Assembly: GCF_011393025.1 (NCBI RefSeq) | Contig: NZ_JAAOEO010000007.1 | Span: 124,001 to 188,000 of the forward strand | DNA: 64,000 bases | Source of the DNA: Neobacillus terrae | GTDB lineage: Bacteria > Bacillota > Bacilli > Bacillales > Cytobacillaceae | Reading direction: 5' to 3' | In this document: one piece after another, positions 9,433-18,026 of the stretch | How the letters are laid out: each line of letters starts with the position of its first letter | Numbering within the stretch: position 1 is the first letter of the stretch | The notes under the pieces: model-generated | What the model was told of the DNA's origin: nothing | The model's input: only the letters and a program-made list of their open reading frames with translations | The model's database searches: none | Position numbers and translations under genes: made by a program

Positions 9433-9676
9433 TGGAGTGAAAGGCGGCGCCTCCGGCGGGAAAAGCGTGTCCGAGTGAGACCCCGCAGGAGCTAGCGACG
9501 AGGAGAAAGAAGAACGTATGCGCCTCATTCAGCCCCGACAAGCGCTGGAGGGCCTGGCGATGAAGTGGTTCTTTTACTTCGAAGTCAGGACCGAAGCGAC
9601 CTCGAGAGGCTAGGCGCTGAAGTTGGACAGGCTCACGAACCGCCCGCGGAAAGCGTCCGCCTGTAACGGAAATCAG
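9433..9676 (+). repeat. GC-rich Bacillus-type intergenic repeat, interrupted by a second repeat
   Basis: This block fills most of the 549-base gene-free gap between uxuB and dctQ and is much more GC-rich than its surroundings. The outer parts (9433-9505 and 9631-9676) contain ACCCCGCAGGAGC and CGCCCGCGGAAAGCG, which I recognise from a repeat family scattered through Bacillaceae genomes. The middle (about 9506-9630) has a different composition, with AGCCCCGACAAGCGCTGGAG and GGACCGAAGCGACCTCGAG. It resembles a second family of such repeats. It may be a non-coding mobile or structured RNA element; no open frame is supported. Confidence 0.65.
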
Positions 9677-9822
9677 CCCTATAGTAAATTCTAAAAAAAT
9701 AAAACAAAAAAGGTGAAAATTGTCGATTTTTTGAATTTTTATAAAACTACCTAAAAATAATACAAAAAAAACTAAAACTAGCACGGTTTTATAGAAAAAT
9801 GAAAACCTTTACAATAAGTATA

Positions 9823-9836
9823 TGAAAGCACTTTCA
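9823..9836. promoter_or_regulatory. cre-like palindrome before the dctQMP operon
   Basis: TGAAAGCACTTTCA is a perfect inverted repeat with a two-base centre. It matches the cre consensus TGWAAnCGnTnWCA except for the central G. It lies just after a possible -10 (TACAAT, 9810-9815) and 52 bases before the dctQ ATG, a position that would suit CcpA repression of uronate uptake. Confidence 0.55.
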
Positions 9837-9887
9837 CAACAGGAAACACCAGATTCTAATATTAATAGAAAAGAGGGGAGGACAATT

Positions 9888-10385
9888 ATGAAAGGGCTTA
9901 AACGTATCTGTTTAATGTTTGATAGTCTTTTTGAGAAAGTAGCATTAGGTTCACTTATAGCCATGATTATTATAGTCACACTCCAAGTTTTCACACGTAA
10001 ACTATTTAATTTTGTTTTATTTTGGTCAGAGGAAGTTACTCTTTTATTACTATGCTGGTTTTCATTTATGGGGATAGCGATTGGTGTGCGGGAAAAATTG
10101 CACTTATCAATTGAATCCTTTACAGCAAAACTTCCACCACTAGTTATTAAGACAATTGATAAAATCGTGTTGTTATCCACCATAGCATTTGGGTATTACT
10201 TACTAAAATACGGCTGGGATTTTACGGTTTTAATGGGAGACTCTACATTGCCCGCAACCAAGTTATCCAACGGCTGGGTATATGCTGTTATGCCAATTAC
10301 AGGTTTCATGATGATAATTTACTCTTTTCTGCAGTTAATTGGTATTGATACGAGGCGACACAACGTACAAGGAGGCGGTCACTAA
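9888..10385 (+). CDS. TRAP transporter small membrane subunit (DctQ)
   Basis: This is the 165-residue DctQ-type subunit, which links the periplasmic-type binding protein to the DctM permease in sodium-driven TRAP transporters. Four hydrophobic segments are visible (about residues 18-38, 50-67, 88-108 and 130-150), with the typical FWSEEVTLLLLCWFSFMGIA in the second. The frame opens at 9822, but the ribosome site GAGGGGAGGA precedes 9888 and the protein aligns from MKGLKR. The gene is two bases from dctM. Location beside uronate genes suggests a hexuronate substrate. Confidence 0.88.
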   Translation: MKGLKRICLMFDSLFEKVALGSLIAMIIIVTLQVFTRKLFNFVLFWSEEVTLLLLCWFSFMGIAIGVREKLHLSIESFTAKLPPLVIKTIDKIVLLSTIAFGYYLLKYGWDFTVLMGDSTLPATKLSNGWVYAVMPITGFMMIIYSFLQLIGIDTRRHNVQGGGH

Positions 10386-10387
10386 AG

Positions 10388-11683
10388 ATGGATACATCAA
10401 CCATTGCTACGATTATTCTAGTGGGAAGCTTTGCTCTCATGCTTATCTTCCGGTTCCCAGTAGCACTGTCATTAGCGGGCTCCACGGTTCTTACACTTTT
10501 ATATTTACATGCCCCTCTTGAAGTCGTTGGGCAACGGATGATTCAAGGAATTAATTCTTTTGCACTGCTCACAATTCCATTCTTTATTTTAGCTGGTCAA
10601 TTAATGAATGAGGGCGGTTTGGCCGTCCGCTTAATCAACCTGGCTATGCTGGCAGTGGGAAGAGTACGAGGCGGTTTGGCCATGGTTAACACTCTAGCCT
10701 GTCTGATGTTCGGAAATATCTCCGGATCTGCTGCCGCAGATGTTTCGTCAATCGGGTCAGTTATGATTCCAATGATGAAGAAGAAAGGATACAGCACAGA
10801 ATTTGCAACTGGATTAACGACAGCTGCAGCGATTCAAGGTGTTGTCGTTCCACCAAGCCACAATTTAATTTTATATTCCCTTGCTTCTGGAGGGGTATCT
10901 ATTGCCACCTTATTTATGGCTGGTGTAGTTCCTGGAATATTAATTTGTATTGCTCTTATGATTGCAAGTCGTATTTTAGCTATTCGCCAGGGATTTACTG
11001 AAACGCAAGTGATTGACCGTAAGGATGTCCCAAATGTGATCAAACAGGGATTAATATCGCTTATGCCTATAGTTATAATCCTGGGAGGAATTTTTTCAGG
11101 CTGGTTTACTGCCTCTGAATCAGGTGCTATTGCGGTATTATATGCAATGATTGTCACTTTTTTCTACTTCAAGGAGATTCCGTTCAGTAGGATGGGAGTT
11201 ATTCTAATCCGGACTTTCCGGACGGTTTCCATGGTATTATTTCTGATTGCTGCTTCTAATGCTTTAAGTTATGTACTTGCATACTTGAGAATACCATCAC
11301 TTGTTACCGATTCTTTATTAAGCATTTCTCATAACCCAATAATTGTACTCTTAATTATCAACGTTCTACTTCTTATCCTTGGCTGCGGAATGGATATGGC
11401 ACCACTTATCCTAATCATGACACCAATCCTGCTTCCTGTTGTTCAAGCGCTTGGTATGGATCCCGTACATTTCGGTATCATTCTAATGCTGAACTTAGGA
11501 ATTGGTCTTTTAACTCCTCCAGTTGGAACGGTACTATTTATAGGGTGTGCCATAGGGGATATCCCAATATTAAAAGGTGCGAAAGCAATGGCACCGTTTG
11601 GTTTAGTACTAGTTTGTGCATTGATGGTTTTAACTTATGTGCCTAAAATCACTCTGTGGCTGCCTCATTTATTGGGCCACTAA
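10388..11683 (+). CDS. TRAP transporter large permease (DctM)
   Basis: This 431-residue, about 12-helix integral membrane protein catalyses the sodium-coupled translocation. Family landmarks include FGNISGSAAADVSSIGSVMI and VVPPSHNLILYSLASGG in the first half, with ESGAIAVLYA and a GIGLLTPPVGTVLFI repeat in the second. It starts two bases after the DctQ stop. It forms one operon with the binding protein downstream, and its substrate follows from that operon's context. Confidence 0.92.
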   Translation: MDTSTIATIILVGSFALMLIFRFPVALSLAGSTVLTLLYLHAPLEVVGQRMIQGINSFALLTIPFFILAGQLMNEGGLAVRLINLAMLAVGRVRGGLAMVNTLACLMFGNISGSAAADVSSIGSVMIPMMKKKGYSTEFATGLTTAAAIQGVVVPPSHNLILYSLASGGVSIATLFMAGVVPGILICIALMIASRILAIRQGFTETQVIDRKDVPNVIKQGLISLMPIVIILGGIFSGWFTASESGAIAVLYAMIVTFFYFKEIPFSRMGVILIRTFRTVSMVLFLIAASNALSYVLAYLRIPSLVTDSLLSISHNPIIVLLIINVLLLILGCGMDMAPLILIMTPILLPVVQALGMDPVHFGIILMLNLGIGLLTPPVGTVLFIGCAIGDIPILKGAKAMAPFGLVLVCALMVLTYVPKITLWLPHLLGH

Positions 11684-11741
11684 TGATGGTAAGTGAAAAT
11701 TAAAATATCAAAATAATTTAAAGTGGGGAAGGGGATTATTT

Positions 11742-12779
11742 ATGAAAAAATCATCAAAACGTTTAACCGTTGTATTAGGTACAGTCCTTGGATCAAGCTT
11801 AATTCTTGCCGCTTGTGGTGGTAACGGGGATACTGCAAAAACATCTGGCAGTTCAAAATCGAATTCTGAAGGAAAATCGCTGTCATTCCGACTAGCTGAC
11901 GCTCACCCAGACAATTATCCAACTGTGTTGGGAGACAAGAAATTTGCTGAGCTTGTTAACAAAAAATCCAATGGCCGCATTAAAATCGATGTATTTGCAA
12001 ATGGACAGCTTGGAGATGAGAAATCCGTTATTGAACAAGTTCAATTGGGTGCCGTTGAATTTACACGTGTAAGTACCGGTCCAATGGCTGAATTCAGTAA
12101 GCCTTTAGGCGTTTTCAGTCTTCCGTATATCTTTGACGATTCAGAACACGAATGGAGATTTTTAAATAGTGATAAAGGACAAGAATTGTTAAAAGGTTTA
12201 GAGTCATCTAAAATGGTAGGACTTGCCTATTATGATTCTGGTGCCCGCAGCTTTTATTCTACTAAACCTATTAAGAAAGTAGAGGACCTAAAAGGTCAAA
12301 AAATTCGCGTACAGCAGAATCAAATTAATATTGATTTAATGAATGCACTTGGTGCGAATGCGACTCCAATGGCTTATGGGGAAGTATTCAGCTCACTTCA
12401 AACTGGTGTTATTGATGCTGCTGAAAACAATACGCCAAGTTACGTATCCGCCAACCACTATCAGGTAGCCAAAAATCTAATCGAGGATGGCCACCAACGT
12501 GTGCCAGAGGTTGTTGTCGCAAGTAAAGCGATCTGGGATAAACTTAGCGCTAAAGACAAGAAAATAATTCAGGAAGCTGCGAAAGAATCTGTTGACACTG
12601 AGCGTAAAGAATGGGATAAAATGGAGAAGGATTCAGAAGCCAAAATTAAAGATTCTGGTGTAACCATTGTGAAGGTGAAGGATGTTGAACCTTGGCAGAA
12701 AAAAGTTAAACCAGTTATCGATAAGTATCGTGCAGATTATGGCGATGTTCTGGATGCAATCGATAAGGCTAGGAAATAA
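11742..12779 (+). CDS. TRAP transporter solute-binding lipoprotein (DctP), probable hexuronate binder
   Basis: This 345-residue protein has a lipoprotein signal peptide with lipobox LAAC (lipidated Cys25), followed by a Ser/Gly/Lys linker and a DctP domain. It should be tethered outside the membrane and deliver substrate to DctQM. The conserved Arg that binds the carboxylate probably lies in GQKIRVQQNQINIDLMNALG, in the motif that follows VEDLKG. GRIKIDVFANGQLGDE is typical of the family. Position between uxu genes and a two-component system supports galacturonate/glucuronate, but this is inference. Confidence 0.9.
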   Translation: MKKSSKRLTVVLGTVLGSSLILAACGGNGDTAKTSGSSKSNSEGKSLSFRLADAHPDNYPTVLGDKKFAELVNKKSNGRIKIDVFANGQLGDEKSVIEQVQLGAVEFTRVSTGPMAEFSKPLGVFSLPYIFDDSEHEWRFLNSDKGQELLKGLESSKMVGLAYYDSGARSFYSTKPIKKVEDLKGQKIRVQQNQINIDLMNALGANATPMAYGEVFSSLQTGVIDAAENNTPSYVSANHYQVAKNLIEDGHQRVPEVVVASKAIWDKLSAKDKKIIQEAAKESVDTERKEWDKMEKDSEAKIKDSGVTIVKVKDVEPWQKKVKPVIDKYRADYGDVLDAIDKARK

Positions 12780-12794
12780 TCAAAAAACTTAAAT

Positions 12795-12845
12795 AATGGA
12801 AGAGACTATGCTGAGTTGAGTGAAACACGCATAGTCTTTTCCATT
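12795..12845 (+). terminator. Terminator-like hairpin after dctP
   Basis: AATGGAAGAGACTATGC and GCATAGTCTTTTCCATT form a 17-pair stem with one G-T pair around a 17-base loop. The T-run is inside the stem and only weak after it. It separates the TRAP operon from the kinase gene. Confidence 0.65.
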
Positions 12846-12886
12846 TTCGGATTTTCTTCCTATAGCCACAGAGGATAAGGTGAGCC

Positions 12887-14722
12887 ATGCAATCGTATAA
12901 AAGAAATGCAGTCGAACGGCTAATTCGTATGCTGCTTATGAAAGATCAGTCGCTGGTGCGCAAACTGCTCGTTTTTTCTGCGCTTCTTGTTGTCATACCT
13001 ATAAGTTTTATTGGTCTTTTTTCCTATGAGAAATCTTCACAGGTACTTGAGAATGAAGCACGTTCGTACAGTTGGCAAATTATAAGACAGGTAAATACAC
13101 ATATTGAGTATTACGTTGGAGACTTTGAGATTGAGATATTGAAAATTTTGAACAACCAAACGATTGAACAATTCCTGCAAATGAGTACTCAGGAGGAATT
13201 AGAGTCGAGTGGAATGTCGGGGAATATTAAGCATGTATTGCAAAATGCTGCATATTCCAGATCAGATATAACCAATATTACAGTTTATTTAAACCAGGTT
13301 GGTTTGGTAGACTCCCAGGATGTTCGATTCAATCGTGGCCATCCGATTGAGCCATTTGAACCGCAGTTTTTTCAGGAAATCCTTCCAGATACCGCGGAAC
13401 CGGTTATTTTTACTCGGACACTCGCTGATGACGAGAAAAAAGAGTACGTCATATCCGTTGCAAGAAGATTATTTAGTCCTAAAACCTTAAAACCTATTGG
13501 CTTTATTGTATTAGATGTTAATTTTAAAAGATTTAAAGAAATCGCAAGCCAGGTAAATATTGGCCATTCAGGTTTTATGTATATTGTCGATTCACAAGGG
13601 AACTACGTCTACAATCCTAGCTTTTCTAAAATAGGTAAAAAAGCGACTCTGCAGCACATTCAAGACATCCTCCATAGGGAAAGCGGCTCCTTTATCACAG
13701 AAGGAGACGACAAAAAATTATTAACCTATAGTCATTCTGGATTCTTGGGCTGGACTGTCATTACATCTATTCCATATAAAGAACTCATTCAAAGTTCCAT
13801 TTCTATTAGAAACACTATTTTTATTACGGTTCTGTTAACCTTGTTCTTTGCTGCCATCTTCGGAACAGGTCTGGCTAGCAGTATTATCACTCCACTAAGA
13901 TCACTTCAAAAAATGATGAAGCGGGTGGAAGAAGGAGACTTTAATGGTGAAGTAAAGGTTTTGTCAAAAGACGAAATTGGAATACTCTCGAATGGATTCA
14001 ATAAAATGGTGAACCGCTTAAATGAACTTGTTAACGAAATTTATCTATCCAAACTTCGGGAAACAGAAATGCTGTTTCGGCAAAAGGAAATTGAATTGAA
14101 AGCGCTTCAGGCACAAATCAATCCTCATTTTTTATTTAACTCACTGGAGACCATACGTGGAATGGCGCTAGAACGGGATATGGATGACATTTCTGAAATT
14201 TCGGCTTCATTGGCTAAATTGCTGCGATATAATATAAATAATAAATCACAGACAGTTACACTGGCCGAGGAAATTCTGAATACGAAGGAATACTTGCGGA
14301 TTCAGAAATACCGTTTTGGAGAAAAATTTGAATATGAATTTTCCATCCCGGACTGGGCCAGAAAGCAAAATATTGTCAAATTTTCGATTCAGCCAATTGT
14401 TGAAAATTCGTTTAAATACGGAATCGAAACTTCTGGTGGCATTTCAAGAATTACCATAAAGGCAGTACAGGAGTCAGATCAGGTTTATGTCATTAGCATT
14501 CAGGACAATGGAATTGGAATTTCTCAGGAAAAGCTTGAAGAAATCAACAAGAATTTGCTGCGTAAGGATGTTATTGAAGGAGGCCCTGGAATCGGAATTG
14601 TGAATGTACATAGAAGAATAGGGCATCTTTTTGGAGAAGAGTACGGAATTACCCTCCAAAGCAGTGAAGGAAAAGGGGCGATCGTAAGTATTCGCTTACC
14701 GCTAAATAATGATCTTAAATAA
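12887..14722 (+). CDS. Sensor histidine kinase, YesM-like (LytS/His_kinase family)
   Basis: This 611-residue membrane sensor probably responds to an extracellular sugar acid. The order is a first membrane helix (about 27-46), an extracellular Cache-like sensor region (50-300), a second helix (309-334), HAMP (335-390), a coiled linker, then the kinase domain. The phospho-acceptor His414 lies in LQAQINPHFLFNSLE, the N-box in QPIVENSFKYG, and glycine motifs in DNGIGIS and GPGIGIVNV. Its partner regulator follows 61 bases downstream. Such pairs sit next to the transporter they control, so the uronate TRAP operon is the likely target. Confidence 0.92.
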   Translation: MQSYKRNAVERLIRMLLMKDQSLVRKLLVFSALLVVIPISFIGLFSYEKSSQVLENEARSYSWQIIRQVNTHIEYYVGDFEIEILKILNNQTIEQFLQMSTQEELESSGMSGNIKHVLQNAAYSRSDITNITVYLNQVGLVDSQDVRFNRGHPIEPFEPQFFQEILPDTAEPVIFTRTLADDEKKEYVISVARRLFSPKTLKPIGFIVLDVNFKRFKEIASQVNIGHSGFMYIVDSQGNYVYNPSFSKIGKKATLQHIQDILHRESGSFITEGDDKKLLTYSHSGFLGWTVITSIPYKELIQSSISIRNTIFITVLLTLFFAAIFGTGLASSIITPLRSLQKMMKRVEEGDFNGEVKVLSKDEIGILSNGFNKMVNRLNELVNEIYLSKLRETEMLFRQKEIELKALQAQINPHFLFNSLETIRGMALERDMDDISEISASLAKLLRYNINNKSQTVTLAEEILNTKEYLRIQKYRFGEKFEYEFSIPDWARKQNIVKFSIQPIVENSFKYGIETSGGISRITIKAVQESDQVYVISIQDNGIGISQEKLEEINKNLLRKDVIEGGPGIGIVNVHRRIGHLFGEEYGITLQSSEGKGAIVSIRLPLNNDLK

Positions 14723-14783
14723 GGGACTCTTAATATTCTCTTAAACTCTTTTAGTTGTTTTTAGACTTCCTGGAGGTGAAAGC

Positions 14784-15539
14784 GTGTACAAAATACTCCT
14801 TGTTGATGACGAAAAATGGGTGCGTGCCGCACTAAAGCATACAATCGTTAAGACAGGACTTTCCTTTGAAATTGCAGGCGAATGTACCAATGGATTGGAA
14901 GCTTTAGATTTTTTAAAGAACCATTCTGTAGATCTTATTATGACGGATGTAAGAATGCCAGTTATGGATGGTATAACGTTTGTTACAGCTATTGCGAATG
15001 AGGAATTTCAGGCTGACTGTATTATGATCAGTGGCTACGATGATTTCGAGTATGTTCAGCATGCCCTGCGATCAGGCGTATTTGATTACCTGCTTAAGCC
15101 TGTGGAGCTGGAGGATATGAAAGAATGCTTGGAAAAATGGGAAAAACATCACAGTAAAAAGAAGCAGAGTGATGTTCAAGAAGGGACATATGCCTTGGAA
15201 TTGGATCCTTCTGAAATGTCCCCTGTAGAAAGAGTCATTCAATACGTTAAGAGCAGAGCTCCTGGAGAAGTTACGTTAACCGAAGCAGCCGCATGCGTGC
15301 ATTTAAATCCAAGCTATTTAAGCAAGTTGTTTAAAGACAAAACAGAGCAAAACTTTATGGACTTTGTTCTTGATATCCGTATGAAAGAAGCAAAAAATCT
15401 ATTAGAACGCACCTCCCTAAGGATAACAGAAATAACCGACCGGCTGGGTTATTCGGATATTACCTATTTTAGTAACGCATTTAAGCGTAAAACCGGGCTA
15501 ACGCCATCTGAATATCGTAAGAGTGTACGGCGGATATAG
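14784..15539 (+). CDS. Response regulator with AraC-type DNA-binding domain, YesN-like
   Basis: This 251-residue protein has a receiver domain (about 1-120) and two AraC helix-turn-helix motifs at the C-terminus (about 150-250). The acidic pocket is DDE at the start, the phospho-Asp is D55 in MTDVRMPVMDG, and the switch Lys is in LLKPVE. It is shorter than many YesN proteins because the linker between domains is short. It starts at GTG 14784 after a strong TGGAGGTGA. It is presumably phosphorylated by the kinase upstream and activates the neighbouring transport or uronate genes. Confidence 0.92.
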   Translation: MYKILLVDDEKWVRAALKHTIVKTGLSFEIAGECTNGLEALDFLKNHSVDLIMTDVRMPVMDGITFVTAIANEEFQADCIMISGYDDFEYVQHALRSGVFDYLLKPVELEDMKECLEKWEKHHSKKKQSDVQEGTYALELDPSEMSPVERVIQYVKSRAPGEVTLTEAAACVHLNPSYLSKLFKDKTEQNFMDFVLDIRMKEAKNLLERTSLRITEITDRLGYSDITYFSNAFKRKTGLTPSEYRKSVRRI

Positions 15540-15621
15540 AATCATAGAATCAAAGATCATATAATTTACTTTTACTTTTTCTATTTCTTAAGCAGGGATA
15601 ATTAAATAAGATTACAAGATT

Positions 15622-15649
15622 AAAAACTCGCATACTATTGCGGGTTTTT
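15622..15649 (+). terminator. Rho-independent terminator after the response regulator
   Basis: AAAACTCGCA and TGCGGGTTTT pair around TACTAT and are followed by further T residues. It closes the kinase-regulator unit. The rest of the 363-base gap to 15902 holds the promoter and operator listed next and no gene. Confidence 0.75.
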
Positions 15650-15798
15650 GCTGTTTTATAATCCTTACCTATGTGAAAATTACTGCCGTTTGGAACAAAC
15701 AACTTTTAACCAGAAAGATCCAGGTATGTTTTAAAAGTTTATTAGCGTTTTACCGAATCAAATATTTGAAATAAAATCATAAAATGGCAAATAATAAA

Positions 15799-15854
15799 TT
15801 GAAATATCAGACTATTGTTATTATAATTTAATTGTATCCTGTCGACACTCGACA
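15799..15854 (+). promoter_or_regulatory. Sigma-A promoter and operator of the tartrate/malate operon
   Basis: The -35 TTGAAA (15799-15804) and -10 TATAAT (15822-15827) are separated by 17 bases. Just downstream, at about +7 to +21, lies the inverted repeat TGTCGA-CAC-TCGACA (15840-15854). A repressor bound there would block transcription, so it is a strong candidate for the autoregulatory operator of the GntR protein encoded at 15903. Confidence 0.75.
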
Positions 15855-15902
15855 TCAGGGGAATAGTAAACACAAAGACTACTCAAATTAAAGGAAAGTG
15901 AG

Positions 15903-16589
15903 GTGAATAAAGAATTGATTGATTTTAGTCCAATTCAGAAACCGATTCCTTACTACCAGCAAATTCAACAGTCCATAAAGGAAAGTATATTTAACGGCCT
16001 ATACAAGCCTGGTGACCGATTATACGAAGTCCAAATTGCCAAACAATACAATATTAGCCGCAGTCCAGTCAGGGAAGCAATTCGTGCCCTGGTGATTGAG
16101 GGGCTGCTCGTGATGGATGAGAAGTCCCAAATATCTGTCTACAAACCTACCTTAAAGGATGTACGGGATATTTATGAATGCAGGATTTCACTTGAGTCTA
16201 CGGCGGTTGCATTAGCAACGGTTCGTGTGAAATCTAAGCAGCTGCAGGAGCTTGATGAAACGTTGAAAGCCACGGCGGTCGCGATAAAGGATAAAGACGC
16301 TGATTCTATTATTGCTAATAACGCCAGGTTTCACGAATTAATTCTCCAATATTGCGGCAACGAGAGATTGATAAAGATAGTTGGGGACCTAAAGGGCTTA
16401 ATTAACTATTATCGAGTGCTTAATATTCAAGGTACAGACCGGGCAAATACCATATTAAAGGGCCACACTCAGATTTTTGAAGCGATGAAGAAAAGGGATC
16501 CAGAAAAAGCAGCAGATAGATTAAAAGAGCATACGGAAGAGGATCTTAAAAATTTGATTCAAGTCATTGAACAATTAGGGGAGAGATGA
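15903..16589 (+). CDS. GntR/FCD-family transcriptional regulator of the tartrate operon
   Basis: This 228-residue regulator has an N-terminal winged helix of the GntR type (about 15-80, with YEVQIAKQYNISRSPVREAI) and a C-terminal FCD ligand domain. The FCD domain carries conserved metal-binding positions in NNARFHELILQYCGN and LKGHTQIFEAM. Such domains usually bind organic acids. It starts at GTG 15903. It is the first gene of the operon it probably controls and ends three bases before the dehydratase alpha subunit. A direct tartrate or malate effector is inference. Confidence 0.9.
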   Translation: MNKELIDFSPIQKPIPYYQQIQQSIKESIFNGLYKPGDRLYEVQIAKQYNISRSPVREAIRALVIEGLLVMDEKSQISVYKPTLKDVRDIYECRISLESTAVALATVRVKSKQLQELDETLKATAVAIKDKDADSIIANNARFHELILQYCGNERLIKIVGDLKGLINYYRVLNIQGTDRANTILKGHTQIFEAMKKRDPEKAADRLKEHTEEDLKNLIQVIEQLGER

Positions 16590-16592
16590 TTT

Positions 16593-17435
16593 TTGAGAAT
16601 CATTCACGTTGATCAAATAATTGAAACCGTTGCCAAACTTTGCTGGGAAGCCTGCTATTACCTGCCTGAGGATGTAGTTGCAGGTTTTAGGCGTGCTGAA
16701 AAAACAGAGGCTTCTCCAATTGGAAAAAACATTCTTCAGCAGCTCGTTGAAAATGCAGAAGAGGCCAAAGTGAATCATATGCCTTATTGCCATGATACAG
16801 GAATGGCCGTTGTTTTCGTTGAACTTGGACAGGATGTTCATGTCACTGGGGGAAGCTTTATGGATTCAATACAAGAAGGCGTCCGCACTGGCTATCGGGA
16901 GGGATACCTCAGAAAATCCGTTGTCGGAGACCCGCTGATTCGCGTTAACACTGGGGATAACACACCAGCGGTCGTACATACAGAAATCGTACCTGGTGAT
17001 GAGATTAAAATTACTGTCCTTCCTAAAGGGGGAGGCAGCGAGAATATGAGTGCTATGAAATTCCTGCTTCCGGGAGAAGGAATGCAAGGGGTTAAGAATT
17101 TTGTTTTGCAGACGATCAAAGAGGCAGGGGGAAAGGCTTGTCCTCCAGTCGTTGTAGGTGTCGGAATTGGCGGCAGCTTTGATAAGGTAACCTCACTTGC
17201 TAAGCATGCGGTGTTAAGGGAAATTGGTGTCCATAATCATGAGCAGCATATTGCACAGCTTGAAAAAGAGCTTCTTGAAGAAATCAATAATACAGGTATT
17301 GGACCGCAGGGGTTGGGCGGAACCAATACAGCCTTGTGGGTGCCGATTGAGACATTTGCCTGCCATATCACTGCACTTCCTGTTGCCGTAAACATTCAAT
17401 GCCACGCTGCCCGTAAAAAAACGGCGGTCGTGTAA
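16593..17435 (+). CDS. ttdA: L(+)-tartrate dehydratase / class I fumarase, alpha subunit
   Basis: This is the 280-residue alpha subunit of a two-subunit iron-sulfur hydro-lyase, which dehydrates tartrate to oxaloacetate or interconverts malate and fumarate. The three cluster Cys are visible in MPYCHDTG (C66), GKACPPVVVGVGIGG and NIQCHAARK, together with GGSENMSAMKFLLPGEG. The His after C66 replaces the usual Gln (CQDTG). It starts at TTG 16593, right behind GGGGAGAG in the regulator's last codons. The tartrate dehydrogenase gene downstream favours tartrate over fumarate, but the family cannot be split by eye. Confidence 0.82.
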   Translation: MRIIHVDQIIETVAKLCWEACYYLPEDVVAGFRRAEKTEASPIGKNILQQLVENAEEAKVNHMPYCHDTGMAVVFVELGQDVHVTGGSFMDSIQEGVRTGYREGYLRKSVVGDPLIRVNTGDNTPAVVHTEIVPGDEIKITVLPKGGGSENMSAMKFLLPGEGMQGVKNFVLQTIKEAGGKACPPVVVGVGIGGSFDKVTSLAKHAVLREIGVHNHEQHIAQLEKELLEEINNTGIGPQGLGGTNTALWVPIETFACHITALPVAVNIQCHAARKKTAVV

Positions 17436-17447
17436 GGAGGAGACAAG

Positions 17448-18026
17448 ATGGCTGAATATCAACTGAAAACTCCGCTGTCAGATGAAGATATCCAAAAGCT
17501 CCAAATTGGTGACCAGGTTCTTTTAACAGGAACGATTTATATGGCAAGGGATGCGGCACATAAAAGAATGGTAGAGCTTCTCGAAGCAGGTCAGCCTTTG
17601 CCGGTGGATTTAAAAGGGGAAGTCATTTTTTATGCCGGTCCATGTCCTCCCAAGCCTGGACAAGTGATAGGGCCGGTCGCTCCAACTACAGCCTTCCGCA
17701 TGGATCCGTTTGCTCCTGCCATGTATGAGTATGGAGTAAAAGGCACGATCGGGAAAGGACCAAGAAGAGATATGGTGAAGCAGGCGTGTAAGGAATTTGG
17801 CGCTATTTCCTTTGCGGCAATCGGCGGGCTTTCGACCATTCTTAGCAGAAGAGTGAAATCCCAGGAAGTTGTTGCTTACGATGACCTTGGACCAGAGGCA
17901 ATTCGAAAGCTTGAAGTAGAAGATTTTCCGTTGCTGGTTGCATATGACGCACATGGACAGGATTTGTATGAACAGGAAATCGCCAAATACGAAAATTACA
18001 ATTTGAATAAGGGAGTGGGTATATAA
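17448..18026 (+). CDS. ttdB: L(+)-tartrate dehydratase / class I fumarase, beta subunit
   Basis: This 192-residue partner of the alpha subunit has the fumarase C-terminal swivelling domain that completes the substrate site. Motifs seen are ARDAAHKRM, FYAGPCPPKPGQVIGPVAPTT, RMDPFAPAMYEYGVKGTIGKG and FAAIGGLSTILSRRVKSQEVVAYDDLGPEAI. It lies 12 bases after the alpha gene with an AAGGAGGAG ribosome site. Its stop overlaps the next ATG by one base. Confidence 0.85.
   Translation: MAEYQLKTPLSDEDIQKLQIGDQVLLTGTIYMARDAAHKRMVELLEAGQPLPVDLKGEVIFYAGPCPPKPGQVIGPVAPTTAFRMDPFAPAMYEYGVKGTIGKGPRRDMVKQACKEFGAISFAAIGGLSTILSRRVKSQEVVAYDDLGPEAIRKLEVEDFPLLVAYDAHGQDLYEQEIAKYENYNLNKGVGI

Noticed and set aside
9438..9676. 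Insertion sequence with transposase
   Set aside because: There is no coding frame of useful length; the block looks like a non-coding repeat.
9404..9784. 126-residue minus-strand frame
   Set aside because: It is read through the GC-rich repeat and ends in AT-rich filler, with no family resemblance.
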